Of a stretch of DNA of 11,152 nucleotides, positions 1 through 6,638 are shown in pieces (within the stretch, counting starts at the first letter, position 1; each line of letters starts with the position of its first letter). This stretch comes from CAVPLU01 sp050012535. Lineage in GTDB: Archaea > Thermoproteota > Bathyarchaeia > 40CM-2-53-6. The stretch is taken from positions 1 to 11,152 of the forward strand of contig JBEKGZ010000077.1 of NCBI GenBank assembly GCA_050012535.1, given 5' to 3'. The notes under the pieces were generated by a model, which was not told the DNA's origin, searched no databases, and was given only the letters and a program-made list of their open reading frames with translations. A program made the position numbers and the translations under genes.

Positions 1-305
1 TGTTCTTCGCTGAGTCCAACTCCGAGCGCCCCGTCTAGTCGTCGTACGACCTTCCCCTTGTCAAATACGAGCACTGTAGGATACACTTCCACCGAGTATC
101 TCTCACAAAGGCTTGCCTTGTCGTCTACCACAACGGACAGACAATTGCGAGTTTTGTCTTGAGCGAACTTCTCAAATGTGGGCAGGAATCTTCTGGAGAA
201 AGGGCACCACGAAGCATAGAAGAGAACGAAAACTCTATCCTTCGAGCGCAATGTGTTCTCAAGATCATACTCCACGTCAGCTTTGCTCATGAGAATCTTC
301 TCCAT
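1..305 (-). CDS. Thioredoxin-like protein with CxxS active site (3' end outside window)
   Basis: About 101 codons are visible, reading leftward off the window edge. The N-terminal half has the thioredoxin beta strand and active-site loop FVLFYASWCPFSRRF. The cis-proline signature follows in VEVYPTVLVF, so the fold assignment is strong. The redox motif is C-P-F-S: the second cysteine is replaced by serine. The protein may therefore work as a monothiol exchanger or form mixed disulfides instead of being a general disulfide reductase; that role is inferred. The gene starts 24 nt after the stop of the TMEM175-like gene on the same strand, so the two probably share a transcript. The start at 305 could be replaced by the in-frame ATG at codon 6, which has a GGAG 9 nt upstream. 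The true C-terminus is not visible. Confidence 0.85.
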   Translation of the reverse strand, partial: MEKILMSKADVEYDLENTLRSKDRVFVLFYASWCPFSRRFLPTFEKFAQDKTRNCLSVVVDDKASLCERYSVEVYPTVLVFDKGKVVRRLDGALGVGLSEE

Positions 306-329
306 GCGTGTTCGGATTACTGTTTGTTG

Positions 330-965
330 TCAGACTGGACGGGCTAGCCTACTTATCCAGTAGACTATGATTGGCACGTACCACACGTAGAGCCTTATTG
401 GGTAACCCAGAATCATGTAGGTTCCGAAGATGGGTTCCGCGGTGACAAGCATGAATCCAGCCAGTATCAAGGTGAGGTTTCTGGTCGTTCTGTACCTCGC
501 TACCAAGTCGGGCGCGACCAAGTTCGCTTCCTCCCTTGCTAGAATATGTGAGAACAATCCAAGTACTGCTAACAGAGCGGAGAGATTCACCGCGAACAAC
601 GTGGAAGCATAATCTCGAATCACCAGATTCTCGACTGGAGCAAGCGATGGATTGGGGAGCTCTATGACGTTTAGGAGGAAGGGTACAAGTGCAACAGACA
701 TCAACATGATGACGTTTAGAACAGTAACCGTTCTAGTCTCTAGAGGAAGTACGGACATGGAACTGGTGTAATTAATCCAAGCGGTAATCAGGAGTATGAA
801 AGCAAAGACAAAAGCTAGGATGTGACTATTAATTTCCGAAGGGCTGCTTGGTGGACTTACGATCAGTGAAATAGACGCTAAGGAAAGTGAAAGCCCGAAT
901 ACCAGATCGGAAAGCGCTTCAATACGAGGCCGAGGACGACGCTCCTTCGAGTTCTCCGCAGTCAT
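330..965 (-). CDS. TMEM175-family (DUF1211) six-helix membrane protein
   Basis: The 211-residue protein has six hydrophobic segments, at about residues 21-36, 48-66, 82-103, 118-141, 163-181 and 190-207. The N-terminus is charged and cytoplasmic in style. Just before helix 1 it carries RIEALSDLVFG at about 14-24, which matches the R-F-x-x-F-S-D hallmark of TMEM175/DUF1211 proteins, with conservative changes. Characterised TMEM175 homologues are potassium-permeable channels; a channel role here rests only on family resemblance. Single-repeat prokaryotic members have six helices and about 200 residues, as here, so the gene looks full length. A TATA-like element sits about 35 nt upstream of the ATG and predicts a leader of about 10 nt. 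The thioredoxin-like gene follows on the same strand. Confidence 0.75.
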   Translation of the reverse strand: MTAENSKERRPRPRIEALSDLVFGLSLSLASISLIVSPPSSPSEINSHILAFVFAFILLITAWINYTSSMSVLPLETRTVTVLNVIMLMSVALVPFLLNVIELPNPSLAPVENLVIRDYASTLFAVNLSALLAVLGLFSHILAREEANLVAPDLVARYRTTRNLTLILAGFMLVTAEPIFGTYMILGYPIRLYVWYVPIIVYWISRLARPV

Positions 966-997
966 CTGAATGCACGCGATTCATTCACTCTAGTTCT

Positions 998-1005
998 CTT
1001 ATATT
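998..1005 (-). promoter_or_regulatory. TATA-like box for the TMEM175-like gene
   Basis: The minus strand reads AATATAAG here. An archaeal transcription start about 25 nt downstream would fall near 976, giving a leader of about 10 nt before the ATG at 965. This is position and sequence only; no start-site data are available. Confidence 0.45.
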
Positions 1006-1011
1006 ATGAAA

Positions 1012-1037
1012 TGTGTGTGCGGGTCTAGTTGAGAACC
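1012..1037 (+). repeat. Partial copy of the GT / GGTGCGRGC repeat family
   Basis: The stretch has a GTGTGTG block, then GGGTCTAG, then GAGAACC. It matches the outer parts of the better copy at 7664-7704 (GTGTGTGTGG, GTCTAGC, TTGAACC) but lacks the GGTGCGRGC core. It looks like a copy with an internal deletion. Confidence 0.35.
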
Positions 1038-1058
1038 CTCCTCGTTCAGTTGATTTTT

Positions 1059-1104
1059 GGTGGTGTGGTGGTGGGGCTAGTGGTGCGGGCAACGGAATTT
1101 GAAC
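1059..1104 (+). repeat. Copy 1 of the dispersed repeat
   Basis: A GGTGGTG-rich block ends in GTGG at 1071-1074. A 7-nt spacer GGCTAGT follows, then the core GGTGCGGGC at 1082-1090 and AACGGAATTTGAAC. The spacer length matches that of copies at 1631, 7664 and 7882 even though the spacer sequence differs. The copy lies in the upstream region of the TFS gene. Confidence 0.6.
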
Positions 1105-1188
1105 TACGATTCGTGGCGACGGCTTTTCATGCCGGCTGGGACGGAGAATCGTCAGACTACGTTTTCTCAGAAGCGCAAGGAAAGAAGG

Positions 1189-1196
1189 GTTAAATG
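1189..1196 (+). promoter_or_regulatory. TATA-like box for the TFS gene
   Basis: GTTAAATG is preceded by a purine-rich BRE-like stretch (GAAAGAAGG). It lies about 43 nt before the ATG at 1236, so the leader would be about 17 nt. The box overlaps the upstream ATG at 1194, which argues that the upstream ATG is not the start used. Confidence 0.4.
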
Positions 1197-1235
1197 CGCC
1201 TCAGGCTGCATGGTGCAATTCGGTCGTCATCTAGA

Positions 1236-1559
1236 ATGCAGTTCTGCCCGAAATGCGGTCTGACGCTTGTTCCAACAAAGAAGGAAGAGATTGTTGTGCT
1301 AGCATGCCCAAAATGCGGGCAAGAAACTAGACGTTCAGATCCAGTGGTGCAGAAACTCGGAAAGACCAAGGAATCCGTCGTGGTAATCGGTAAAGAGGAG
1401 GAGAACATACGAACTCTCCCGACAGCAAAAACTCGCTGCCAAAAATGCGGGCATGGAGAAGCTTTCTATTGGATGGTGCAAACGCGCGGGGGCGATGAAG
1501 CATCGACCCAGTTCTTCAGGTGTGCCAAATGCGGAGTAACATGGCGAGAGAATTCATGA
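1236..1559 (+). CDS. tfs: Transcription factor S (TFIIS/RPB9-like, RNA polymerase cleavage factor)
   Basis: The 107-residue protein has two zinc ribbons. The N-terminal ribbon uses C4, C7, C24 and C27 (MQFCPKCG and ACPKCG). The C-terminal ribbon uses C68, C71, C96 and C99. The acidic hairpin before the last cysteine pair carries the paired D87-E88 in TRGGDEASTQFF. In TFIIS and TFS these residues reach the polymerase active centre and stimulate transcript cleavage in backtracked complexes. Their presence favours TFS over a plain RPB9-type subunit. The frame stays open to an ATG at 1194, but family proteins begin at M-x-F-C-P, and a TATA-like box overlaps the upstream ATG, so I chose 1236. Length fits the family (about 100-115 residues). 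Copies of an unusual repeat lie on both sides of the gene. Confidence 0.92.
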   Translation: MQFCPKCGLTLVPTKKEEIVVLACPKCGQETRRSDPVVQKLGKTKESVVVIGKEEENIRTLPTAKTRCQKCGHGEAFYWMVQTRGGDEASTQFFRCAKCGVTWRENS

Positions 1560-1589
1560 AATGACAATGATCAGAGACGCGTATGGGCT

Positions 1590-1613
1590 TGTGCGGGCAT
1601 CGTAATTTGAACC
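1590..1613 (+). repeat. Copy 2 of the dispersed repeat
   Basis: The core is GTGCGGGC at 1591-1598, followed directly by the 15-nt block ATCGTAATTTGAACC. No GT block lies upstream of this copy, but a GTGTGTGTGG block lies 17 nt downstream, where it serves copy 3. It starts about 30 nt after the TFS stop codon. Confidence 0.6.
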
Positions 1614-1630
1614 GTCGTTTCAGGCGATTT

Positions 1631-1671
1631 GTGTGTGTGGATACCTTGGTGCGAGCGTCGTAAATTGAACC
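1631..1671 (+). repeat. Copy 3 of the dispersed repeat (full form)
   Basis: GTGTGTGTGG at 1631-1640 is followed by the 7-nt spacer ATACCTT, the core GGTGCGAGC at 1648-1656, and GTCGTAAATTGAACC to 1671. It is in the same orientation as copy 2, with a repeat period of about 58 nt. Confidence 0.65.
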
Positions 1672-1680
1672 GTTAGGATG

Positions 1681-1706
1681 AGTGTGTGTGTGCGCACCGA
1701 GAGACC
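1681..1706 (-). repeat. Partial copy in opposite orientation
   Basis: On the minus strand this reads AGGTCTCTCGGTGCGC and then runs into a CA tract. It matches AGGTCTCGTGGTGCGAGC of the copy at 7705 but lacks the TTTGAACC half. With copies 2 and 3 it fills most of the DNA between the TFS and aldo/keto reductase genes. Confidence 0.35.
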
Positions 1707-1750
1707 TGCATGCACAACAACAACTGACTAGTGCGGCGAACCCGAGTGAT

Positions 1751-2863
1751 CTATGTCAACATCTTTTCTGCTTCATTGAGCATGTTGATCACGGGTAGAT
1801 GATAGGGACATATTTTCTCGCATTCACCGCATTTGGTACAACTGTTCGCCCGTGTCCTCAACTTAGGATACTGATCTCTCGTCCACTTCTTTATGTCATA
1901 GAACGTATGGTATGTGCTCCATCTGAGAATTGTCGGTATCTCGACACCTTCCGGGCATGGCATGCACATTTCGCATTCCCGGCAGAAGGGTTCAGGCGGC
2001 AATTCACCGAACTTGTAGGCTTTCTTCTCATCAGGGGTAAGCCCGTGAAAACCATCTGCTACCGTGAGGCCATACTCCACTTCTTCTGCAGAGCGAAAAC
2101 CGGGTATCATTGCGTCTATGTCGTGGGCAAGCACGAACCTGAGAGCGTGCTTAGCTCTTTCAATCCCTTCCTTTCCGAAATGAGAGATGAACTCAGATGA
2201 GTCCGGCCAGTCCTCTTTGGGCTTGCCCAGGAACCGCGCGTCCCTTTGGGGGTACTCCAATGGATGTGCGCATCCCCCCATCGTCTTCATTACAATAATG
2301 CCTACATCAAGCTCCTTGGCAACTGAGAATAATGTCTCGGTAGCTCTTCTGTCAAGTATGTTCAGCGGCACAAGAACCGTATCAAACGCCTGGGTCCTCA
2401 CCGCCTTCTCCAGAACATGCGGGTTGTGACCGGTAATTCCCACGTAGTCGACTTTCCCTTCCGACTTGGCTTTCTTGAGAGCGGCCAGCGATCCTTCAGG
2501 GCCCGTGACCTTCCGAAGGAGTTCCTCGTTGTCAATTCCATGGAGTTGAACGAGATCGATTCGATCGGTCTGTAGATTCCTAAGACTCTGCTTGAGGCCG
2601 ACATTGGCTGCATCTGCCTTGGTTCTTTGCCAAGGAACTTTCGTTGCTATGACGACCCTGTCCCTTACGCTCTTCAGCGCGGCTCCTATCTTCTCTTCGC
2701 TATCCCCGTAGGCTCTGGCCGTATCAAAGTACGTAATGCCTTGTTCGAAAGCGTACGTTACGACACTCTCGGCCTCTCTCTTGGAAAGCGCAATGATGGG
2801 TATGCCCCCGAAACCGATACGCGAAACCTGTAGATCTGTTCTTCCAAGCCTTCGCTTCTGCAT
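1751..2863 (-). CDS. Aldo/keto reductase with C-terminal two-[4Fe-4S] ferredoxin-like domain
   Basis: The 370-residue protein opens with the AKR barrel start RRLGRTDLQVSRIGFGG. It carries the AKR catalytic tetrad as D47 and Y52 (YFDTARAYGD), K75 (VIATKVPW) and H108 (LVQLHG). The C-terminal tail has two cysteine sets, C294/297/300/303 and C342/345/348/352, the last followed by proline. This is the pattern of two 4Fe-4S clusters in the ferredoxin-fused AKR subgroup. NAD(P)H-linked carbonyl reduction is expected; the substrate cannot be read from sequence. The frame is open upstream to 2980, but the AKR-like start at 2863 lies about 26 nt from a TATA-like box, which fits a leaderless message. 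There is no operon partner: both neighbours are on the opposite strand. Confidence 0.9.
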   Translation of the reverse strand: MQKRRLGRTDLQVSRIGFGGIPIIALSKREAESVVTYAFEQGITYFDTARAYGDSEEKIGAALKSVRDRVVIATKVPWQRTKADAANVGLKQSLRNLQTDRIDLVQLHGIDNEELLRKVTGPEGSLAALKKAKSEGKVDYVGITGHNPHVLEKAVRTQAFDTVLVPLNILDRRATETLFSVAKELDVGIIVMKTMGGCAHPLEYPQRDARFLGKPKEDWPDSSEFISHFGKEGIERAKHALRFVLAHDIDAMIPGFRSAEEVEYGLTVADGFHGLTPDEKKAYKFGELPPEPFCRECEMCMPCPEGVEIPTILRWSTYHTFYDIKKWTRDQYPKLRTRANSCTKCGECEKICPYHLPVINMLNEAEKMLT

Positions 2864-2884
2864 GCCCCAATCAGATTGGGACAC

Positions 2885-2893
2885 ATATCTAAA
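2885..2893 (-). promoter_or_regulatory. TATA-like box for the aldo/keto reductase
   Basis: The minus strand reads TTTAGATAT, preceded by a GCGG stretch. Its centre is about 26 nt before the ATG at 2863, so the mRNA is predicted to be leaderless. This supports the shorter start. Confidence 0.5.
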
Positions 2894-3078
2894 CCGCTTG
2901 TTCCCGCGGATAGGGCCGTCTAGATGCGTTCTTCCTGTGTTTCTTGTCACCAGAAAAAGCCCTGAGCGAGCCGCTGACAATCCCTTTGGTCAACCTCACA
3001 CGCACAAAACTACGAGCTCAAATTCTCATGCCCGGACCAAGTACCCTTAGTTACCTCATAGCCTTGACCAAGAAGATC

Positions 3079-3086
3079 GGGGAGGG
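3079..3086 (+). promoter_or_regulatory. Shine-Dalgarno site GGGGAGGG
   Basis: This strong purine-rich site is separated by 4 nt (AAAC) from the ATG at 3091. It fixes the start of the TGA-interrupted gene and shows that the 21 codons before the TGA belong to the gene. Confidence 0.55.
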
Positions 3087-3090
3087 AAAC

Positions 3091-3453
3091 ATGTCGATAT
3101 ATTGGGTGTGGAGCTATTATGGAAAAGGAGGGAAAGTTACAGAGTACCTGAAATGATTGAGCTCAGACGAGGCAAAGCTATTGGCTTCTCAAATAGAGAA
3201 GGAAACTGGCATGAAGTACCTTAACACCTACACCACGATTCTAAGCTTTGGCGATTATGATGCTGAGGATTGGTGGGTTGCACCGGACTGGGCCTCCTTA
3301 GACAAGATGCGCAGCTGCAAGGCTTTAGCGGAATGGACTCGCAAGACTTGGGACATGATCGACCAGACAAGGCCTCAAAAGTCAAGGATGATGCGAACGG
3401 CCAACGAAGTCAAGGTCATAGAGAAACCAGAGAAGTGGACAGAGCTACTGTAG
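3091..3453 (+). pseudogene. Small conserved-looking protein interrupted by one in-frame TGA
   Basis: The frame begins with MSIYWVWSYYGKGGK after a good ribosome-binding site and runs 21 codons to a TGA at 3154-3156. It then continues in the same frame for 98 more codons with no other stop until TAG at 3451-3453. Both halves look coding and join smoothly: KVTEYLK, then the TGA, then LSSDEAKLLASQIEKETG. A TGG tryptophan changed to TGA by one base is the simplest explanation. The second half holds a W/D-rich segment, FGDYDAEDWWVAPDW, and a basic tail. The size and the paired aromatic and acidic segments recall small dimeric alpha/beta-barrel proteins, but I do not recognise the family firmly. 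Translation could restart at the TTG at 3157, or the TGA could be read through. The plain reading is a recent pseudogene. Confidence 0.6.
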
Positions 3454-3540
3454 GACAGAACTACTACTCACTCTCTGGAACAGATCAGACTAGTTGCGGA
3501 GGAACCCCCGCTGGCGATGATGCGCAGTCGCTTGTGTTTT

Positions 3541-3602
3541 GGTGTGTGTGCACCATGAGTACCATACACACTTGACTTGTGCGCACTATAAGTCCACACA
3601 CA
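3541..3602 (-). repeat. GT/CA tracts with a diverged copy of the dispersed repeat
   Basis: On the minus strand 3579-3602 reads TGTGTGTGG, then the 7-nt spacer ACTTATA, then GTGCGCAC. This repeats the GT block, 7-nt spacer and GTGCG core order of the family, without the TTTGAACC half. A second GT tract at 3542-3550 and an ATACACAC at 3563-3570 form an imperfect inverted pair with it. Confidence 0.4.
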
Positions 3603-3638
3603 ATCACTTGGATCTCATGATTCTCAAACGCTCTCTCG

Positions 3639-3755
3639 CTATTTCTCTTCTATCCTGAGGCCAGTCTTACCAGTTCGCTGCCAGCGTGTTTGACATCGTG
3701 GGCAAACATAATCCAACACTACTTCAGTCTTTTCGTTCTCGTCCCAGCCGTCTTA
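3639..3755 (-). pseudogene. Short fragment with a CPRC zinc-knuckle-like motif
   Basis: About 38 codons on the minus strand are open between a TAA near 3758 and the TAG at 3639-3641. They encode TEVVLDYVCPRCQTRW followed by a basic end, RTGKTGLRIEEK. A single CxxC pair is visible, where a zinc ribbon would need two. There is no ATG. It could be the tail of a lost zinc-ribbon gene, a very small protein starting at GTG/TTG, or chance. Confidence 0.25.
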
Positions 3756-3820
3756 TTCACACTAACCACGACAGAAGTGACATAAGGTCCCCTGATGGTT
3801 TCTGATGGTCTGGGGTTGCA

Positions 3821-4018
3821 TTGTCGCAGCAGGCTACGGCAGAGGTTCCTCAGAGAGTTGCCGGCTGGAACTTTCTGGGGTTCGGCTTCACGACGGCCGA
3901 GCTTGAGGAGTACTATCAGAAGGTACCGCGAGAAGCACAAGGAGCACCCCCTTCGGAAAATGCGAGAGCTCTACTACTGCATGGAGTGCTCAAAGGCGCA
4001 TCCATCCATCGCTACTTA
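3821..4018 (+). pseudogene. Frameshifted small gene with a CMEC motif
   Basis: Frame one gives WNFLGFGFTTAELEEYYQK and then becomes unnatural. At about 3920-3925 the next frame takes over with RRYREKHKEHPLRKMREL and then YYCMECSKAHPSIAT before a TAA at 4016-4018. The joined product, an acidic helix running into a basic helix and a CxxC, reads better than either frame alone, so a single-base shift is likely. Family unknown. There is no obvious start; TTG at 3821 is the best in-frame candidate. The alternative is that both open frames are chance. Confidence 0.3.
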
Positions 4019-4052
4019 ACCTTCACCTTATCGAGAGATGCCTCTTCACCCG

Positions 4053-6017
4053 TTAGGCTTCCCTATGGGTTGTTTCTCTCAAGTTTTGACGAAACTGAGT
4101 CTCATATAACCGTGCATACAATCCCGCTCGTTTGAGGAGTTCGTTATGAGTACCTCGTTCGACAATCTGTCCTTGATCTATCACGAGGATCAAATCCGCG
4201 GCCAAGATGGTGCTCAAACGGTGGGCGATCACAATAGAGGTACGTTTGGCCATAACCCGCTTGAGGGCCTCCTGAATCAAGGCTTCGGATTCGCTGTCTA
4301 AAGAGCTGGTCGCCTCATCGAGCACCAAAATGCGTGGGTTCTTCAGAATCACCCGCGCCAGTGACAACCGCTGCTTTTCGCCACCACTCAGTCGATAACC
4401 GCGTTCCCCGACAATTGTCTCATACCGGTCCGGCAAACCTATCACAAAATCGTGGATATTGGCCGCTTTGGCTGCATTTTCGATCTCGTCTTGTGTGGCA
4501 TCCGCCTTGGCATACCGCAAGTTCATCCGGATCGTGTCATGAAACAGATATGTCTCTTGCGTGACCATGCCGATCTGTGCTGTGAGCGAGGCGAGCGTCA
4601 CATCGCGCAAATCGTGTCCATCTATCAAGATGCGACCGGCAGTCGGATCGTAAAGACGTGGGATGAGATAGGTGAGTGTTGTCTTGCCTGCGCCACTCGG
4701 CCCCACCAATGCGACCAGATTCCCCGGTTCGGCTCGGAAGGAAATATGCTCAAGCACCTCGTCACGGGTCTGACTGAGGGCGGCCTGTTTCTCATCCTCA
4801 GCTACGTTGTCGAAGTTTCGCTGCTGTTTCATCGAATCGCCAGAGAGAACTGCTTTGACATCTTGCATCTGGCCAAAACGCCGCACATCCTTGAGCAGGC
4901 CCTTCTCATCCACCGTGTACCGGAAGGTGACGTCGTCAAACTCCAACACGCCACGAACGTCCTGCAATACATGTGCTCCAGATTTTGAGGCGATCTCCAG
5001 CGGCAGATCCAGTACTTCAAAGACGCGCTCGAAACTGACCAAGGATGTGGCAAAGTCTATCGGTGCGTTGGTCAGGCTCTGCAATGCGCCATACAGGCTG
5101 CTCAAGTATAGGCCCAAGGCAACAATTGTACCGATGGTAAGCGTACTCTGAATAACCAAGTAACCACCGACGCCATAGACCAGCGCCGTGCCGATCGCGC
5201 TCAACAACCCCACGCTGACAAAGAAAAGCGTACCCGACACGGCCCGCGCGACGCCGCTGTCGCGTACCCGTGCGGCGCGTTCTTCGAAGCGTGTATCTTC
5301 CTGGGCAATGCGCCCAAAGAGCTTGACCAGCAATGCGCCACTGATATTGAGCATCTCGTTCATCATCGCGTTCATGTTTGCATTGAGATCCAATTGCAGA
5401 CGGGCAATCTTGCGCATACGATTCCCCAAATGGCGTGCGGCAACAAGGAATAATGGCAAGATTGCAATGCTGATCAACGTCAACCGCCACTCCAATGCGA
5501 ACATCACAGAGAGCAGCACCACTGCCTGGATGAGACTCGTGACGATGTTGACGAAGGTGTTGCTGATAGCATTCTGTGCCCCAACCACGTCGTTGTTAAG
5601 GCGGCTCATCAATTCGCCAACTTTGGTATGGGTGAAAAACCTCAGAGACATCCGTTGCAGATGAGAAAAGAGCGCCGTGCGCAGATCATAGACTACGCCT
5701 TCGCCCACCCGGGCATTGAGCTGCCGTTGCCACACGTTGAGGGCACCGGTCAAGAGGGGGATCGTCAACAGTCCAACGATGAGCACGATCAGGCGTGACA
5801 CATCGCGCTCCGGGAGGGTCCGGTCGATCAGGTCACGAAGGATCAAGGGGGTCAGCAAAGAGAGGCCCGTGGTGACCAAGGTAAGGATCAACATCCAGAG
5901 AATCCACCAACGGTAGGGGCGAGCATAGTTCAAGACGCGTCGCAGCAAACCCCAGGTGACTTTTGATCTCTCGTCGGGGGAGTCCGGAGAATAAATCCTT
6001 CGACCAGCGCGTATCAT
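4053..6017 (-). CDS. ABC exporter, fused permease and ATPase half-transporter
   Basis: The 654-residue protein has the exporter layout. A six-helix transmembrane domain spans about 35-325, including the helix after YARPYRWWILWML and the TM2-TM3 extension. The nucleotide-binding domain spans about 357-640. Visible motifs are Walker A GPSGAGKT (439-446), Q-loop Q487, signature LSGGEKQR (543-550), Walker B ILVLDE (563-568) and switch histidine H599. It should act as a homo- or heterodimer in the membrane, exporting lipid, drug or peptide; no substrate can be read. About 50 extra hydrophilic residues (369-420) are inserted between the first NBD strand (LEFDDVTFRYT) and the strand before Walker A. 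The sequence style resembles bacterial exporters, perhaps Chloroflexota, so horizontal transfer is plausible but not shown. It stands alone on its strand. Confidence 0.93.
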   Translation of the reverse strand: MIRAGRRIYSPDSPDERSKVTWGLLRRVLNYARPYRWWILWMLILTLVTTGLSLLTPLILRDLIDRTLPERDVSRLIVLIVGLLTIPLLTGALNVWQRQLNARVGEGVVYDLRTALFSHLQRMSLRFFTHTKVGELMSRLNNDVVGAQNAISNTFVNIVTSLIQAVVLLSVMFALEWRLTLISIAILPLFLVAARHLGNRMRKIARLQLDLNANMNAMMNEMLNISGALLVKLFGRIAQEDTRFEERAARVRDSGVARAVSGTLFFVSVGLLSAIGTALVYGVGGYLVIQSTLTIGTIVALGLYLSSLYGALQSLTNAPIDFATSLVSFERVFEVLDLPLEIASKSGAHVLQDVRGVLEFDDVTFRYTVDEKGLLKDVRRFGQMQDVKAVLSGDSMKQQRNFDNVAEDEKQAALSQTRDEVLEHISFRAEPGNLVALVGPSGAGKTTLTYLIPRLYDPTAGRILIDGHDLRDVTLASLTAQIGMVTQETYLFHDTIRMNLRYAKADATQDEIENAAKAANIHDFVIGLPDRYETIVGERGYRLSGGEKQRLSLARVILKNPRILVLDEATSSLDSESEALIQEALKRVMAKRTSIVIAHRLSTILAADLILVIDQGQIVERGTHNELLKRAGLYARLYETQFRQNLRETTHREA

Positions 6018-6049
6018 AATGATTTACCGAAATTTCGTCGCGCGCGCTA

Positions 6050-6060
6050 CTACATAAACA
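6050..6060 (-). promoter_or_regulatory. TATA-like box for the ABC exporter
   Basis: The minus strand reads TGTTTATGTAG. It lies about 38 nt before the ATG at 6017, which predicts a leader of about 12 nt. Confidence 0.4.
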
Positions 6061-6590
6061 ACTATCTCTTTTCGATTGCACCTTGACAGTATTCGTTGCA
6101 TCGTTCACCTACTATGACAGGTTCAGTGCCTGAAAGTCTTTGACATGAAGACAACTTGCGATATTTCCGGATCTACACGACACGACAACCCGCAAAGAGT
6201 CGAATTCTGAATCCGTTTTGCCAGATTTGAAGCTGATGAACAGACATCGGTTGAAAATGGCTACAGATGACATGTACTTTGCCTTCTGCGGGTAACTGTA
6301 TGAAGCTCCGCTCAGAATCAAAGCAGATTCTTGCAGACCTATGACTTGTCCTGGTGTAGGCTCAGTTCTTCATTGTTGGGCGCTGGACCCTCACGCTACT
6401 TGATGTGGTGCAAGATACATCGGCGCTTTCCTCATTCAGCAGCGTTTTTTTGGGCGAGAGCGATCGTGTTTCCTATTCCGTAACCAAGTTCACGTCGATC
6501 TCTTGCCCTGAACTGAATAGTCTTGTGGGAGAAGCTGATTATGGGGGAGAAGCGGGCGGTCGGCCGCCTGTTCCAAACTGTAGTGACCTC
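6061..6590. other. Gene-poor stretch without a supported gene
   Basis: Only weak open frames cross this region: minus 6112-6321 and the plus frame leading into the dodecin from 6405. Their products show no motif and no natural residue pattern. A T7 run at 6444-6451 could act as a plus-strand terminator, but no gene precedes it. I see no RNA gene and no copy of the dispersed repeat here. Confidence 0.5.
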
Positions 6591-6597
6591 ACTAAGA

Positions 6598-6605
6598 CTT
6601 ATCTA
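6598..6605 (+). promoter_or_regulatory. TATA-like box for the dodecin gene
   Basis: CTTATCTA lies about 37 nt before the ATG at 6639, predicting a transcription start near 6627. GGGTGGTC just before the ATG may serve as a ribosome-binding site. Confidence 0.35.
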
Positions 6606-6638
6606 CAGATTTCGAACAATTGGCATCCGGGTGGTCAT

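Noticed and set aside
1059..1192. Open frame through repeat copy 1 ending just before tfs
   Set aside because: It is open only because the repeat has GAA where other copies have TAA. The product starts with a Val/Gly/Trp run from GGTGGTG sequence and has no start or family.
1590..1706. CRISPR array
   Set aside because: Repeats are too few, diverged, and found in both orientations. Intervals are irregular (about 58 and 49 nt in different clusters) and no cas gene is in the window.
1799..2833. Plus-strand open frames across the reductase
   Set aside because: They are antisense shadows of the aldo/keto reductase, which carries clear family motifs on the minus strand.
3719..3940. Minus-strand 73-residue frame
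   Set aside because: Overlaps the CMEC fragment and has no motif or start signal.
4334..5916. Several open frames within the ABC exporter
   Set aside because: They overlap the exporter in other frames and have no motif; the exporter frame is unambiguous.
6112..6321. Minus-strand frame of 69 residues
   Set aside because: No motif, no promoter or ribosome-binding site, and unremarkable composition.
6405..6638. N-terminal extension of the dodecin
   Set aside because: The family starts at the ATG at 6639, and the extension shows no domain or signal peptide.
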